Program-made: the position numbers and the translations under genes
The notes under the pieces: generated by a model
The model's input: the letters and a program-made list of their open reading frames with translations, nothing else
Databases searched by the model: none
What the model was told of the DNA's origin: nothing
NCBI GenBank assembly: GCA_965204655.1
Contig: OZ241998.1
Location: forward strand, 682,001 to 746,000
Reading direction: 5' to 3'
Length of the DNA: 64,000 nucleotides
Source: CATQHL01 sp965204655
GTDB lineage: Bacteria; Actinomycetota; Acidimicrobiia; Acidimicrobiales; CATQHL01
In this document: positions 9,534-17,323 of the stretch, piece after piece
How the letters are laid out: each line of letters begins with the position of its first letter
Position numbering within the stretch: position 1 is the first letter of the stretch

Positions 9534-12500
9534 GTCCCTTGGACGCCCTTAGGTGTGGTTATCCGCAAGGTCTGCCACACAGTGATGAGGCTGTTGTAGG
9601 CGAACGCTTCGTCTGTCCATTTATTGTCGCTGGCGATCTTATGGAGGATGTATGCGAGCTGGTGGGCGCGGTCGCCGACGCCGCCTAGGCGCGCCAACAG
9701 GTTCACCGCCTGCGACTCGGACTGCTCCAGCCTGTCCACTAAGTACTGGAGTGCTTCCCAGGCAGTCAGTCTGGTGTCCTTGTAGGGGTCCCAGTCGGCC
9801 TTGAGTTCCGAACGTCCGTAGAGACAGAACGTATCGCCTGAGGTCTTCCCAACGCCAGCGTCCTCAATTCCTTTGAGGGAGATGTTTTTCGCTCGGGCGA
9901 TAAGGCCGGCGTCACTGGACGGGCCGGGATCGAAACCATGCTGCTCGTACCATTCCAGGGCGAAACGGGTGTCATCGTCAAGTTCCGCTTCCTCCCCATA
10001 GCGAATCTCGTCTAGCACCTCGTTGATAGACGACAGCGCGTCGCTCACCGGCATCGACGCCCCGCTGGCATCGACCACTTTGGCGTAGCGGGAAAACACA
10101 CTGATACCCGGCCCGATGGTCGACTGAGGAAAGTCCACCGGAGCGATGTTGCCGGACTTAAGGAGTTTCACGGCCTTAGGCAACTCGCTGCGCAAAGCCG
10201 CCATGAACTCGCTGCGGGTTGCCAAGGGGGCAGACGACGGGCGGGGCCGGCAGGCCAGGACGATGGATGAGGCTAGGGCGTTTGTGTCGATGGCGTTTGG
10301 GCGGTTGACAAGTTCCGTCCGCAACGGCCAAGTAGCGTTGACATGCAGGCCGGCATCCACGACAGCCTGCAGGAAAGTATCCCAACCCGTGGAGCGAACT
10401 CCGCCCTCCTCGGTTTTCTCCGTGGCCTTGTAGGCGTAGTAGATAGTGGCCGGGATATTGACGTCCTGATTCTTCGTCTTCAGTGCCACAACCTTCATGA
10501 ATTCCGCCATACCGGATTCGAAATGCTTCTCTGCTTTCTTCTTTGAGGCGAAACGGTAAGTATTGGCAATCATCTCTTCGGATTTCGGGGTGAGCAGAGT
10601 AGCGCACTCATCCGGCCAGACATCGGCGAGGTTACGGCGCAACCACACGTAGAAAAAATCCGAAATATCCGCGTAGCAGATGTTGTCGTAATATGGAGGG
10701 TCGGTGGAGATCATGGCATGCGGCGACTGTCTCACCCTGGCTCGAGCGTCTCGCTGACAAACATTGGCGTGTTGTGTGGCCGGGAGGTTGGCGACTACTT
10801 TGGTTACCCAATTCACCATCGCCATCCAATTGCCGGTCGACGACGAAAACGGGTTAGTTTCCGCATAATCCCAACTCATTGCTATGGCCTGACGCGGGAA
10901 GGTGCCTCTGATTTTTTCACCGGAATTATGCCAGGTACAGAAGCTCGACCAGTAGTCGGCGCATTTATCAAGCACAAACGCCAGATAAGTCACAACCGCA
11001 TCTGCATAGGCAGTCGCACCCGCACCCCTGTCTCGCAGAGGTATCCCGTCGTCATCTATCCCGGAAGCCTTGGCGTCGGCAAGCACACGAACATGGACTT
11101 CTCCTAGCAGATCGGAAAACGTGGTGAGGGCGACTAGTTGTCGGTTCGTGAACAGGTCTCCCCACACAAAAAATCCGTAACCACTCCCATTAACGATTTT
11201 TGGGGACTTCTGATTTATGGGTTGATCAGGTTTCCAGGCGGGTTCTGGAACAACAGGCAACTTAGCCGGAGGCAGGTACACACGTCCGGATATTCCTTCT
11301 GCCACCACTCCAATCAGCGATTCACCCATAAGCCCTCGTTTGCTTTGTTCTTTTATGTACTTGCCTGGGATCGCCGCGCCGGTGGCGATACAAGTACCAT
11401 TACCCCCTCTGACCGTTGGTTTAGGAGGTGTAGATGCAGTGTCCTGACGTGTAGATACAGGGTGCTTTAGACTCGGCGGCCAGGGCTTCCCCCCCCCCCC
11501 CCCCCGCAACTTCAGAGTCCACACCACCGGCAGTCTGGGTGGAGTTGGCGGAAGTCGAGACATTCTCGCCCGAAACCGTAGGCAAATCAGCAGAACTAAA
11601 GGAAGATTCGACAAAACTCCGGGGAATATCAGCAGAAACCAAGGTGGATTCGGTGGAGTCAGTGAAACCCGAAACAGAGTGGGGTGAATTCGGGGTTGAG
11701 AGGATATCTCTACCTCCATAGTTAACCCTATATTCAATGCCTTTTGCGTCGTGATCAACGATCGGCTCCACCCACACCTCGGGCTTACCCTTCTTGGCTC
11801 GGCGAAGAGTCCAAGAAGTAACCAGCGGCACGTGTCCGCTCCAGGCCGGGTCGGGCGACTCGACCGTTCTAGCCCAAATCCAAGCAATCGGAGTCAGCCG
11901 CTCCCCGTCGGGGCCGACTACGTCCGGGTACAGGTGGCCGATCCTGCGCTTGGCTTCATCACGCATCCAAGCGCCGTACGCTTTGATGTCAGCGGCCAAT
12001 CCCTGCACTCCGTCCCACTTAAATTCTGCCCCCGCTTGCTCCGCCGGCGAACCAGGGCTCTCGTCTGTGGCAGCAGAGTTCTCGTCTGTGGCGGACAGCC
12101 CGTGTGCCCCACTCCGCTTGCCAGAATCTGGCGCTCTGGCGGACGTACTGAGATCTTCCCTCGCATCGGGATGCACCGGAGGGCGACCCGCGAAACGGGG
12201 CGGAACCTCCACTAGAGCCTTATTTATCAAGACCGGGACCGGATTCAAATCGCCCGCCAACGTCTCCAGCCCAAGCCGCTGAGCCTCCAACGGAATGGAA
12301 CCGCCGCCGGCAAACGGGTCGAGCACTGCAGGCAACTCGCCATCAAAACACTGATCAATCTCTGCCCTCGCCTCCCTCAGAATGTCAGGATTGTTGCTGT
12401 TCTCCCAGACCACAAGGTCTTCCAAAATTCCGAATAGGCGCTCCCGCTCTTCAGCCTGATCTTCCTCCGTCGGAAACCGCTCAGGGTGTGCAGAGGGATC

Positions 12501-12674
12501 GTCTACCAGAGAAGCCCACAACACAGCCCGACAAGCCGCCAACGGACGCCGAGCCCACCATGGATGCAGCGTCGACGGATGCCCATGCCGAAGCGACTTC
12601 TCCCGCACCGACGCCTTATTGATTGCGTCCAGCGGCAGAGTCACCTCGATCAACTTACGTTTATAGGAGGGCAC
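9521..12674 (-). CDS. DUF1156 DNA methylase, copy 2, frameshifted in a 17-G tract (predicted phase OFF)
   Basis: Two overlapping frames make up one gene. The 5' part starts with GTG at 12674, carries the DUF1156 N-terminus and motif I (DPFAGGG), and as written ends early at 11421 (417 residues, closing CIYTSGHCIYTS). The 3' part continues in the -1 frame from the tract to 9521 and carries an intact motif IV (TDPPYYDN). Both frames read Gly through 11489-11505 (17 G on the coding strand). With 16 or 19 G the frames join: the 16-G version is exactly 1051 codons including stop. A Ser/Thr-rich insert of about 50 residues precedes the tract and is absent from the other copies. No helicase or DUF499 gene adjoins it on its own side. 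The alternatives are a dead gene or a homopolymer sequencing error. An intact motif IV and the otherwise open frame favour a switchable gene. Confidence 0.85.
11489..11505. repeat. 17-base C/G homopolymer inside DUF1156 copy 2
   Basis: A run of 17 C on the plus strand, equal to 17 G in the coding direction. It lies at the position that is GGGGGG in copy 3 and GGSRGG in copy 1, in the segment before the conserved TVRRGNG. It is one G too long (or two too short) for the downstream frame. Slipped-strand mispairing is the usual cause of length change in such tracts. Confidence 0.95.
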
Positions 12675-12747
12675 AGAATCTTTGACCCCTAAACTTCTGC
12701 CCAGGCGGGAAACCTACCTCGATCAATTTAGGTCTATAGGAGGACAT
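12664..12747 (-). pseudogene. 5' remnant of a further DUF1156 methylase gene
   Basis: A 27-codon frame starts with ATG at 12747 and reads MSSYRPKLIEVG before diverging. Copy 2 begins MPSYKRKLIEV and copy 3 begins MSVHKPKLIEV, so the first 11 codons plus the adjacent bases are a duplicated methylase start. It lies 73 bp upstream of the GTG of copy 2. The gene body is missing. It is a scar of duplication or recombination at the 5' end, with no expected product. Confidence 0.6.
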
Positions 12748-12787
12748 GGGAAGCTAGGAAGGAACGGGGCAAATGGGAGGGATCGGG

Positions 12788-12960
12788 AGGCAAAGCGGGA
12801 TACGGGGAGACTGGAAAGGGGGGAAGACACAGGAAGCAAAAGACGGATACGGGGATGGGAAGGCATGAGAGGCAAGACGGGATATGGGGGGCTGGGAGGG
12901 CACAGGAGGCAAGACGGGATATGGGGGGCTGGGAGGGCATGAGAGGCAAAGGGCTGGGAC
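12788..12960. repeat. G/A-rich tandem repeats, 36-45 bp period
   Basis: A purine-rich plus-strand segment repeats a core (GAGGCAAGACGGGATATGGG) starting near 12788, 12833, 12869, 12906 and 12942. The spacing is 45, 36, 37 and 36 bp; the last three are about half the 72-bp interval seen elsewhere. No plausible gene overlaps it. Confidence 0.6.
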
Positions 12961-12993
12961 TAGAGAGGATTGCACAGGATCTTTCTTAGAAGA

Positions 12994-13006
12994 GGGGGGG
13001 GGGGGG
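12994..13006. repeat. 13-base G homopolymer (intergenic)
   Basis: A run of 13 G on the plus strand, about 320 bp upstream of the DUF1156 copy 2 start and outside any credible gene. It could lie in a regulatory region, but no promoter is recognisable around it. Confidence 0.9.
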
Positions 13007-13082
13007 CTAAGTCGGCGGATCTTGCTTGGAGGCGAGTTCTAGGATCTTGTTAGAGGCCTTGCTGAGGGACTAGTGCGGTTAA

Positions 13083-13099
13083 GGGGGGGGGGGGGGGGG
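13083..13099. repeat. 17-base G homopolymer (intergenic)
   Basis: A run of 17 G on the plus strand, 76 bp beyond the 13-G run. It is non-coding as far as can be seen. Confidence 0.9.
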
Positions 13100-13412
13100 A
13101 TGTATCCTACCCCTCGTTACTTCCGGCGAGTGCTGCCGAGTGCAGGGAATTGAGAGAACGAAGAATTAAGCGTGCTGCGACTGCCATGTGCTGCCTGACT
13201 GCCGGCAGAGCGTGAGATGAATCCCAAGCGCTTCTTGGTCAAGCCAGTCAAGCTTGATGAGGCTGTGCGCAGGGAGTTCAGCAAACTACAATGCCCCCGC
13301 ACCTTTGGGAGGCCACTCAAGACAGTGTCGTGCCTCTCTCGACTGATACCGAGGTCTGCCGAATCCCCCGCACCTCCTAGTCAGGCCATCCAAACTGATG
13401 GGGATGCTTCCG

Positions 13413-14740
13413 GCGCAATGTCCACTACCACACACCTCCCCTGCACCCTCGGCTCTCTCTCCCCCGTCCCGCACGCTCCGAGGGCGCAATGTCCGCTACC
13501 ACACACCTCCCCGCACCTTCCCATGTCAACCTGAGAAGACGAGAGAAATGTCCGGTCATCACTTGTCCTTCGACCGGTTCGCCGCACCCCAAATAGCCCG
13601 CCCAACTAGCACCGAAGGCGAAACGTCCGGTCAGCGCCTGTCTTTCAACCCGCTTAGACAGGCTCGGCGCTAACTCTCATAGCTGCTTCATGACCCTTGG
13701 CGCACATCGGGTCTAGAAGCCCAGCGGCGGGGCGGGCGGCGCTGAAGTCGGCGCTCGCTTCATGACCCTTGGCGCACATCGGGCCTGGAAACAGTCGAGG
13801 CAAGCCACCACCGCACAGACAAGCAGCAGGCTTCATGACTTCTGGCGCGCGTTGGTTTGGAGGCGCGCTTAGGCGACTCAACGTTAAACGCCATACCTGG
13901 GGCGAAACATCCGTCAGCGCCGCCTCGTGTCACCCATCTAGACTCCTTCCAACTCCGGTCACACCCCGGCGCCCGCCTCCTCTTCTAGCCCCCAGCAGCC
14001 TTCCCCAGGGGCGGCAAGCGGACTCATCCCGCTTCGCTTGAAACCCGAGCAGAACGAGCGCCCCGGCAGCCTTCCCCAGGGAGCGACAAGCGGACTCCGC
14101 TCACACCCCGGCGCCCACCTCCTCTTCTAGCACCGGCAGCCTTCCCCAGGGGCGGCAAGCGGACTCCGATCATACTCCGGCGCCCGTCTCCTCTGCCACC
14201 ACTGTCTTGCGTCATCCATCTGAACTCCTCCCAAGGTTCAAATTCAATCTGAGGCAAACATCCGGTCAGCACCGTCTTGTGGGCATGGGGCCGCACGTCT
14301 CGTCTCATCCATTCCCCGAAGGCGAAAATATCCGGTCGGCATCGTTTTATGGGGTGTTCGGCGACCGACGACTATGGGACATCGCGCAAGCGACACTCGT
14401 AACCTCTGTTCTGTTCAGGCATCAGGTCGATCCTCGAGCAGCCTCGCCCGGGTCAATCGGGGGCGCAAGCGTCCTGCTGTTCTGTTCAGGCAGCAGGTCG
14501 ATCCTAGAGCAGGGCGACGTGAAACGACGCAAGACGTGAAACGACGCAAGACGTGAAACGACGCAAACAATATTCTCAAGCTCCAACCTGTCGAGCGTCT
14601 CGCTAGCCGAGAGCCTACGTGCTCCGGATCGATTCTCTGAAAGCGAACGACGCTCGAACGTGGGATCTCGCCCTGCCCTCCAAGACGGATCTGTTCCGGA
14701 TCAATTCTCTGAACGTGAACGACGCTCAAACGGATGCCGG
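13413..14740. repeat. Non-coding block of successive short repeat families, each spaced ~70-75 bp
   Basis: No credible gene is present. Pairs or triplets of 20-36 bp repeats follow one another with different sequences but the same interval. Starts are 13413/13484; 13545/13620 (core TCCGGTCA); 13685/13757/13830 (GCTTCATGAC); 13996/14067/14137 (CAGCCTTCCCCAGG); 14260/14330 (ATCCGGTC); 14406/14477 (CTGTTCTGTTCAGG); 14623/14695 (TCCGGATC). A 17-bp direct repeat (GTGAAACGACGCAAGAC) lies at about 14519-14569. Sequences between copies are mostly unique. Confidence 0.7.
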
Positions 14741-14804
14741 GTGCTGCAGAAACTCGGTCTCCCGTCTTGTGCGTACGCTCGATGGGCGGGCAGCCTGCTC
14801 GAAG

Positions 14805-14990
14805 GGATACCGGGTGCTGCGGAAACTCGGGCCCGCCACCGGGCGGCGCCCCTCCCCCCAGCCAAACCACCTCGATCGAACGGATACCGGGTGCTGCGGA
14901 AGTTCGTGCCCGCCACCGGGCGGCGCCCCTCCCCCCAGCCAAACCACCTCCCTCGAAGGGATACCGGGTGCTGCGGAAGTTCGTGCGGCT
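14805..14990. repeat. Three tandem copies of a 77-bp GC-rich repeat
   Basis: The core GGATACCGGGTGCTGCGGAA starts at 14805, 14882 and 14959. Unlike neighbouring families, the intervening sequence is also conserved between the first two units, so this is a true tandem duplication. From about 14992 to 15221 the sequence is a partial copy of the 3' half of the cassette units that follow. It shares GGAAGTTGCAAG and CGGTTCCTGACGGTTGCG. Confidence 0.75.
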
Positions 14991-15279
14991 TCCGTCAGTT
15001 CGGGCGGAGAACCGGCTCCAACGGAAGCCGGAAGTTGCAAGTCGCCGGCGGTTCCTGACGGTTGCGCGGTCAATCGGCGAGCCGATCAATGCACTGGCGC
15101 ACGCCGGGTTTACGGCCGCATTCGCAGTACCCACGTTCGGTCAAGCGGCGAACCGCATCAATGGGCAGGCGTCTCCAATGCCCCATTACAGGATTTTTGT
15201 CAATTCCATTATTTCAGCCTATTAGAGTGATATCCATATTATTTTATCTTTGTCACACCCCTATGATACTCTTGACATC

Positions 15280-16179
15280 ATGAAGAAAATTGCTTCTCAC
15301 CAGGGAAAGCACCTTCTGCCCGATACCACAGCAGGCAGCGCTGGGGCGGCAGGCGCCGTAGGCAGCGCAGGGATCGCAGGCAGCGCAGGGATCGCAGGCA
15401 GCGCAGGGATCGCAGGCAGCGCAGGGATCGCAGGCGGCGCAGGGGTCGCAGGTGGCGCAGGGAGCTTTGGGGGCGCAAGCCGATCCAATGTGGGAGGCGC
15501 GACGCAGGCACAAACAGAAAAGCGTGCTGGCTTTCCCGAGAATTCGCATTCCAGCTCCAACGCGGGCGGCGCGACGAAGGTGCAAACAGGTCAAGCCGCG
15601 GCAGGCGGCGCGGATGTCGCAAGTCGCTCGAACGGAGATGGCGAACTCGTTCACGGGGTTCATATTCACGCGGCAGGCGGCGTTGGGGTCGCAGGCGGCT
15701 TCAATGTGGGAGGCGCGGCGAATGTGCAAACATGTCAAGTCGCGGCAGGCGGTGCTGATGTCGCAAGTCGCTCGAACGGAGATGGCGAACTCGTTCACGG
15801 GGTTCATATTCACGCGGCAGGCGGCGCTGGGGTCGCAGGCGGCTTCAATGTGGGAGGCGCGGCGCAGGCGCAAGTACGACTAGGGCGTCCGTGTTCTGTT
15901 CTGGCGCGGCTCCGACGGAACCTGGAAGTTGTAAGCCGCAGGCAAAGCTCTTACGTGTCTTCGTATCGCTTGACCGCTGAGCGCCAACGGAAGCTGGAAG
16001 TTGTAAGCCGCAGGCGGTTCCTGACGGTTGCGCTGTCAAGCAGCGAGCCGCATCAAAGGGCGGAGCGTCCCAATGTTCTATTTCAGAATTTTTTGTCAAT
16101 TCTATTATTTCAAGCAATTAGAGTGATATCCATATTATTTTGTCGTTGTCACACCCCTATGATATTCTTGACATCATGA
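15280..16179 (+). CDS. Cassette ORF 1: Gly/Ala-rich protein with conserved MKKIASHQGKHLLPD start
   Basis: A 299-codon frame starts at the ATG that closes the conserved 58-bp module and begins MKKIASHQGKHLLPDTTAGS, the same start as the HNH protein at 17320. The body is low complexity: four copies of an 18-bp unit (AGSAGI) followed by 24-residue repeats and a 48-residue (144-bp) duplication with starts near 15616 and 15760. It contains no known domain. It ends with TGA overlapping the next cassette's ATG (ATGA). Either it is a real, coupled variable protein, or the frame is a by-product of duplicating the 5' end of the HNH gene. Indels between cassettes are multiples of three, which favours coding but also follows from the repeat lengths. 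Confidence 0.4.
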   Translation: MKKIASHQGKHLLPDTTAGSAGAAGAVGSAGIAGSAGIAGSAGIAGSAGIAGGAGVAGGAGSFGGASRSNVGGATQAQTEKRAGFPENSHSSSNAGGATKVQTGQAAAGGADVASRSNGDGELVHGVHIHAAGGVGVAGGFNVGGAANVQTCQVAAGGADVASRSNGDGELVHGVHIHAAGGAGVAGGFNVGGAAQAQVRLGRPCSVLARLRRNLEVVSRRQSSYVSSYRLTAERQRKLEVVSRRRFLTVALSSSEPHQRAERPNVLFQNFLSILLFQAIRVISILFCRCHTPMIFLTS

Positions 16180-16769
16180 AGAAAATTGCTTCTCACCAGG
16201 GAAAGCACCTTCTGCCCGATACCACAGCAGGCAGCGCTGGGGCGGCAGGCGGCGCTGGGGGCGCAAGCCGATCCAACGTAGGCGGCGCGGCGAAGACGCA
16301 AGAAGGCCAAGCCGCGGCAGGCGGCGCAGGGGGCGCAGGCAGCGTTGGGGTCGCAAGCCGATCCAATATGGACGGCGCGGCGAAGACTCAAGAAAGCCAA
16401 GCCGCGGCAGGTGGAACTGGGGTCGCAGGCGGCTTCAATGTGGGAGGCGCGGCGCAGGCGCAAGTACGACTAGGGCGTCCGTGTTCTGTTCTGGCGCGGC
16501 TCCAACGGAACCTGGAAGTTGTAAGCCGCAGGCAAAGCTCTTACGTGTCTTCGTATCGCTTGACCGCTGAGCGCCAACGGAAGCTGGAAGTTGTAAGCCG
16601 CAGGCGGTTCCTGACGGTTGCGCTGTCAAGCAGCGAGCCGCATCAAAGGGCGGAGCGTCCCAATGTTCTATTTCAGAATTTTTTGTCAATTCTATTATTT
16701 CAAGCAATTAGAGTGATATCCATATTATTTTGCCGTTGTCACACCCCTATGATACTCTCGACATCATGA
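16176..16769 (+). CDS. Cassette ORF 2: Gly/Ala-rich protein, same start
   Basis: A 197-codon frame with the same promoter module and MKKIASHQGKHLLPD start. The repetitive part holds 24-residue units of the type AGGAGGASRSNVGGAAKTQE (starts 16245 and 16317, exactly 72 bp apart). The C-terminal half is nearly identical to that of cassette 1. It ends by ATGA overlap with cassette 3. No recognisable domain, signal peptide or membrane segment. Function unknown. Confidence 0.4.
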   Translation: MKKIASHQGKHLLPDTTAGSAGAAGGAGGASRSNVGGAAKTQEGQAAAGGAGGAGSVGVASRSNMDGAAKTQESQAAAGGTGVAGGFNVGGAAQAQVRLGRPCSVLARLQRNLEVVSRRQSSYVSSYRLTAERQRKLEVVSRRRFLTVALSSSEPHQRAERPNVLFQNFLSILLFQAIRVISILFCRCHTPMILSTS

Positions 16770-17323
16770 AGAAAATTGCTTCTCACCAGGGAAAGCACCT
16801 TCTGCCCGATACCACAGCAGGCAGCGCTGAGGCGGCAAGCGGCGCTGGGGGCGCAAGCCGATCCAACGTAGGCGGCGCGGCGAAGACGCAAGAAAGCCAA
16901 GCCGCGGCAGGCGGCGCAGGGGGCGCAGATAGCGCAGGGGGCGCAGATAGCGCTGGGGGCGCAGATAGCGCTGGGGGCGCAAGCCACTCCAATATGGGAG
17001 ACCCGGCGCAGGCGCAAGAAGATCAAGTCGCGGCAGGCGGCGCTGGGGGCGCAAGCCATTCCAATGTGGGAGACCCGGCGCAGGCGCAAGTACGACTAGG
17101 GCGTCCGTGTTCTGTTCTGGCACAGATCCAACAGAAGCCGGAAGTTGCAAGCCGCCGGCGGTTCCTGACGGTTGCGCGGTCAAGCAGCGAGCCGCATCAA
17201 AGGGCGGAGCGTCCCAATGTTCCATTTCAGAATTTTTTGTCAATTCTATTATTTCAAGCTATTAGAGTGATATCCATATTATTTTGTCGTTGTCACACCC
17301 CTATGATACTCTTGACATCATGA
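16766..17323 (+). CDS. Cassette ORF 3: Gly/Ala-rich protein, same start
   Basis: A 185-codon frame, again opening MKKIASHQGKHLLPD. Its repeat region has short GGADSA units and 24-residue units with NMGDPAQAQ. Its stop overlaps the ATG of the DUF222-HNH gene at 17320, so if these frames are translated the nuclease would be translationally coupled to them. The 3' 150 bp is almost the same as in the other cassettes. Function unknown; possibly a silent 5' cassette for the nuclease gene. Confidence 0.4.
   Translation: MKKIASHQGKHLLPDTTAGSAEAASGAGGASRSNVGGAAKTQESQAAAGGAGGADSAGGADSAGGADSAGGASHSNMGDPAQAQEDQVAAGGAGGASHSNVGDPAQAQVRLGRPCSVLAQIQQKPEVASRRRFLTVARSSSEPHQRAERPNVPFQNFLSILLFQAIRVISILFCRCHTPMILLTS
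17262..17319 (+). promoter_or_regulatory. Conserved promoter-like module (also at 15222, 16118, 16708); probable leaderless start
   Basis: The 58-bp AT-rich module is almost invariant in four copies while the downstream sequence varies. It has a -10-like TATGAT at 17302-17307, ending 12 bases before the ATG. Transcription would therefore begin within a few bases of the start codon. No Shine-Dalgarno sequence is present. Leaderless mRNAs are common in actinobacteria. No clear -35 is visible. Confidence 0.5.

Larger units (their letters stand above)
15222..17319 (+). repeat. Tandem array of cassette units sharing a 58-bp promoter/start module
   Basis: Near-identical 58-bp modules begin at 15222, 16118, 16708 and 17262, and each ends directly before an ATG. 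Unit lengths are 896, 590 and 554 bp, all equal to 2 modulo 3, so the stop of each unit's frame overlaps the next ATG as ATGA. Within units, 72-bp (24-residue) and 18-bp subrepeats vary in number; 3' parts (about 200 bp) are again conserved. The last module leads into the DUF222-HNH gene. Confidence 0.85.

Noticed and set aside
11421..11460. The closing CIYTSGHCIYTS segment of the short form of methylase copy 2 as a functional tail
   Set aside because: It arises only from out-of-frame reading after the G tract, and its internal repeat is a 15-18 bp duplication in the DNA.
13217..13534. A 105-codon plus-strand frame in the repeat region
   Set aside because: No ribosome-binding site, no family resemblance, and it runs through repeat copies.
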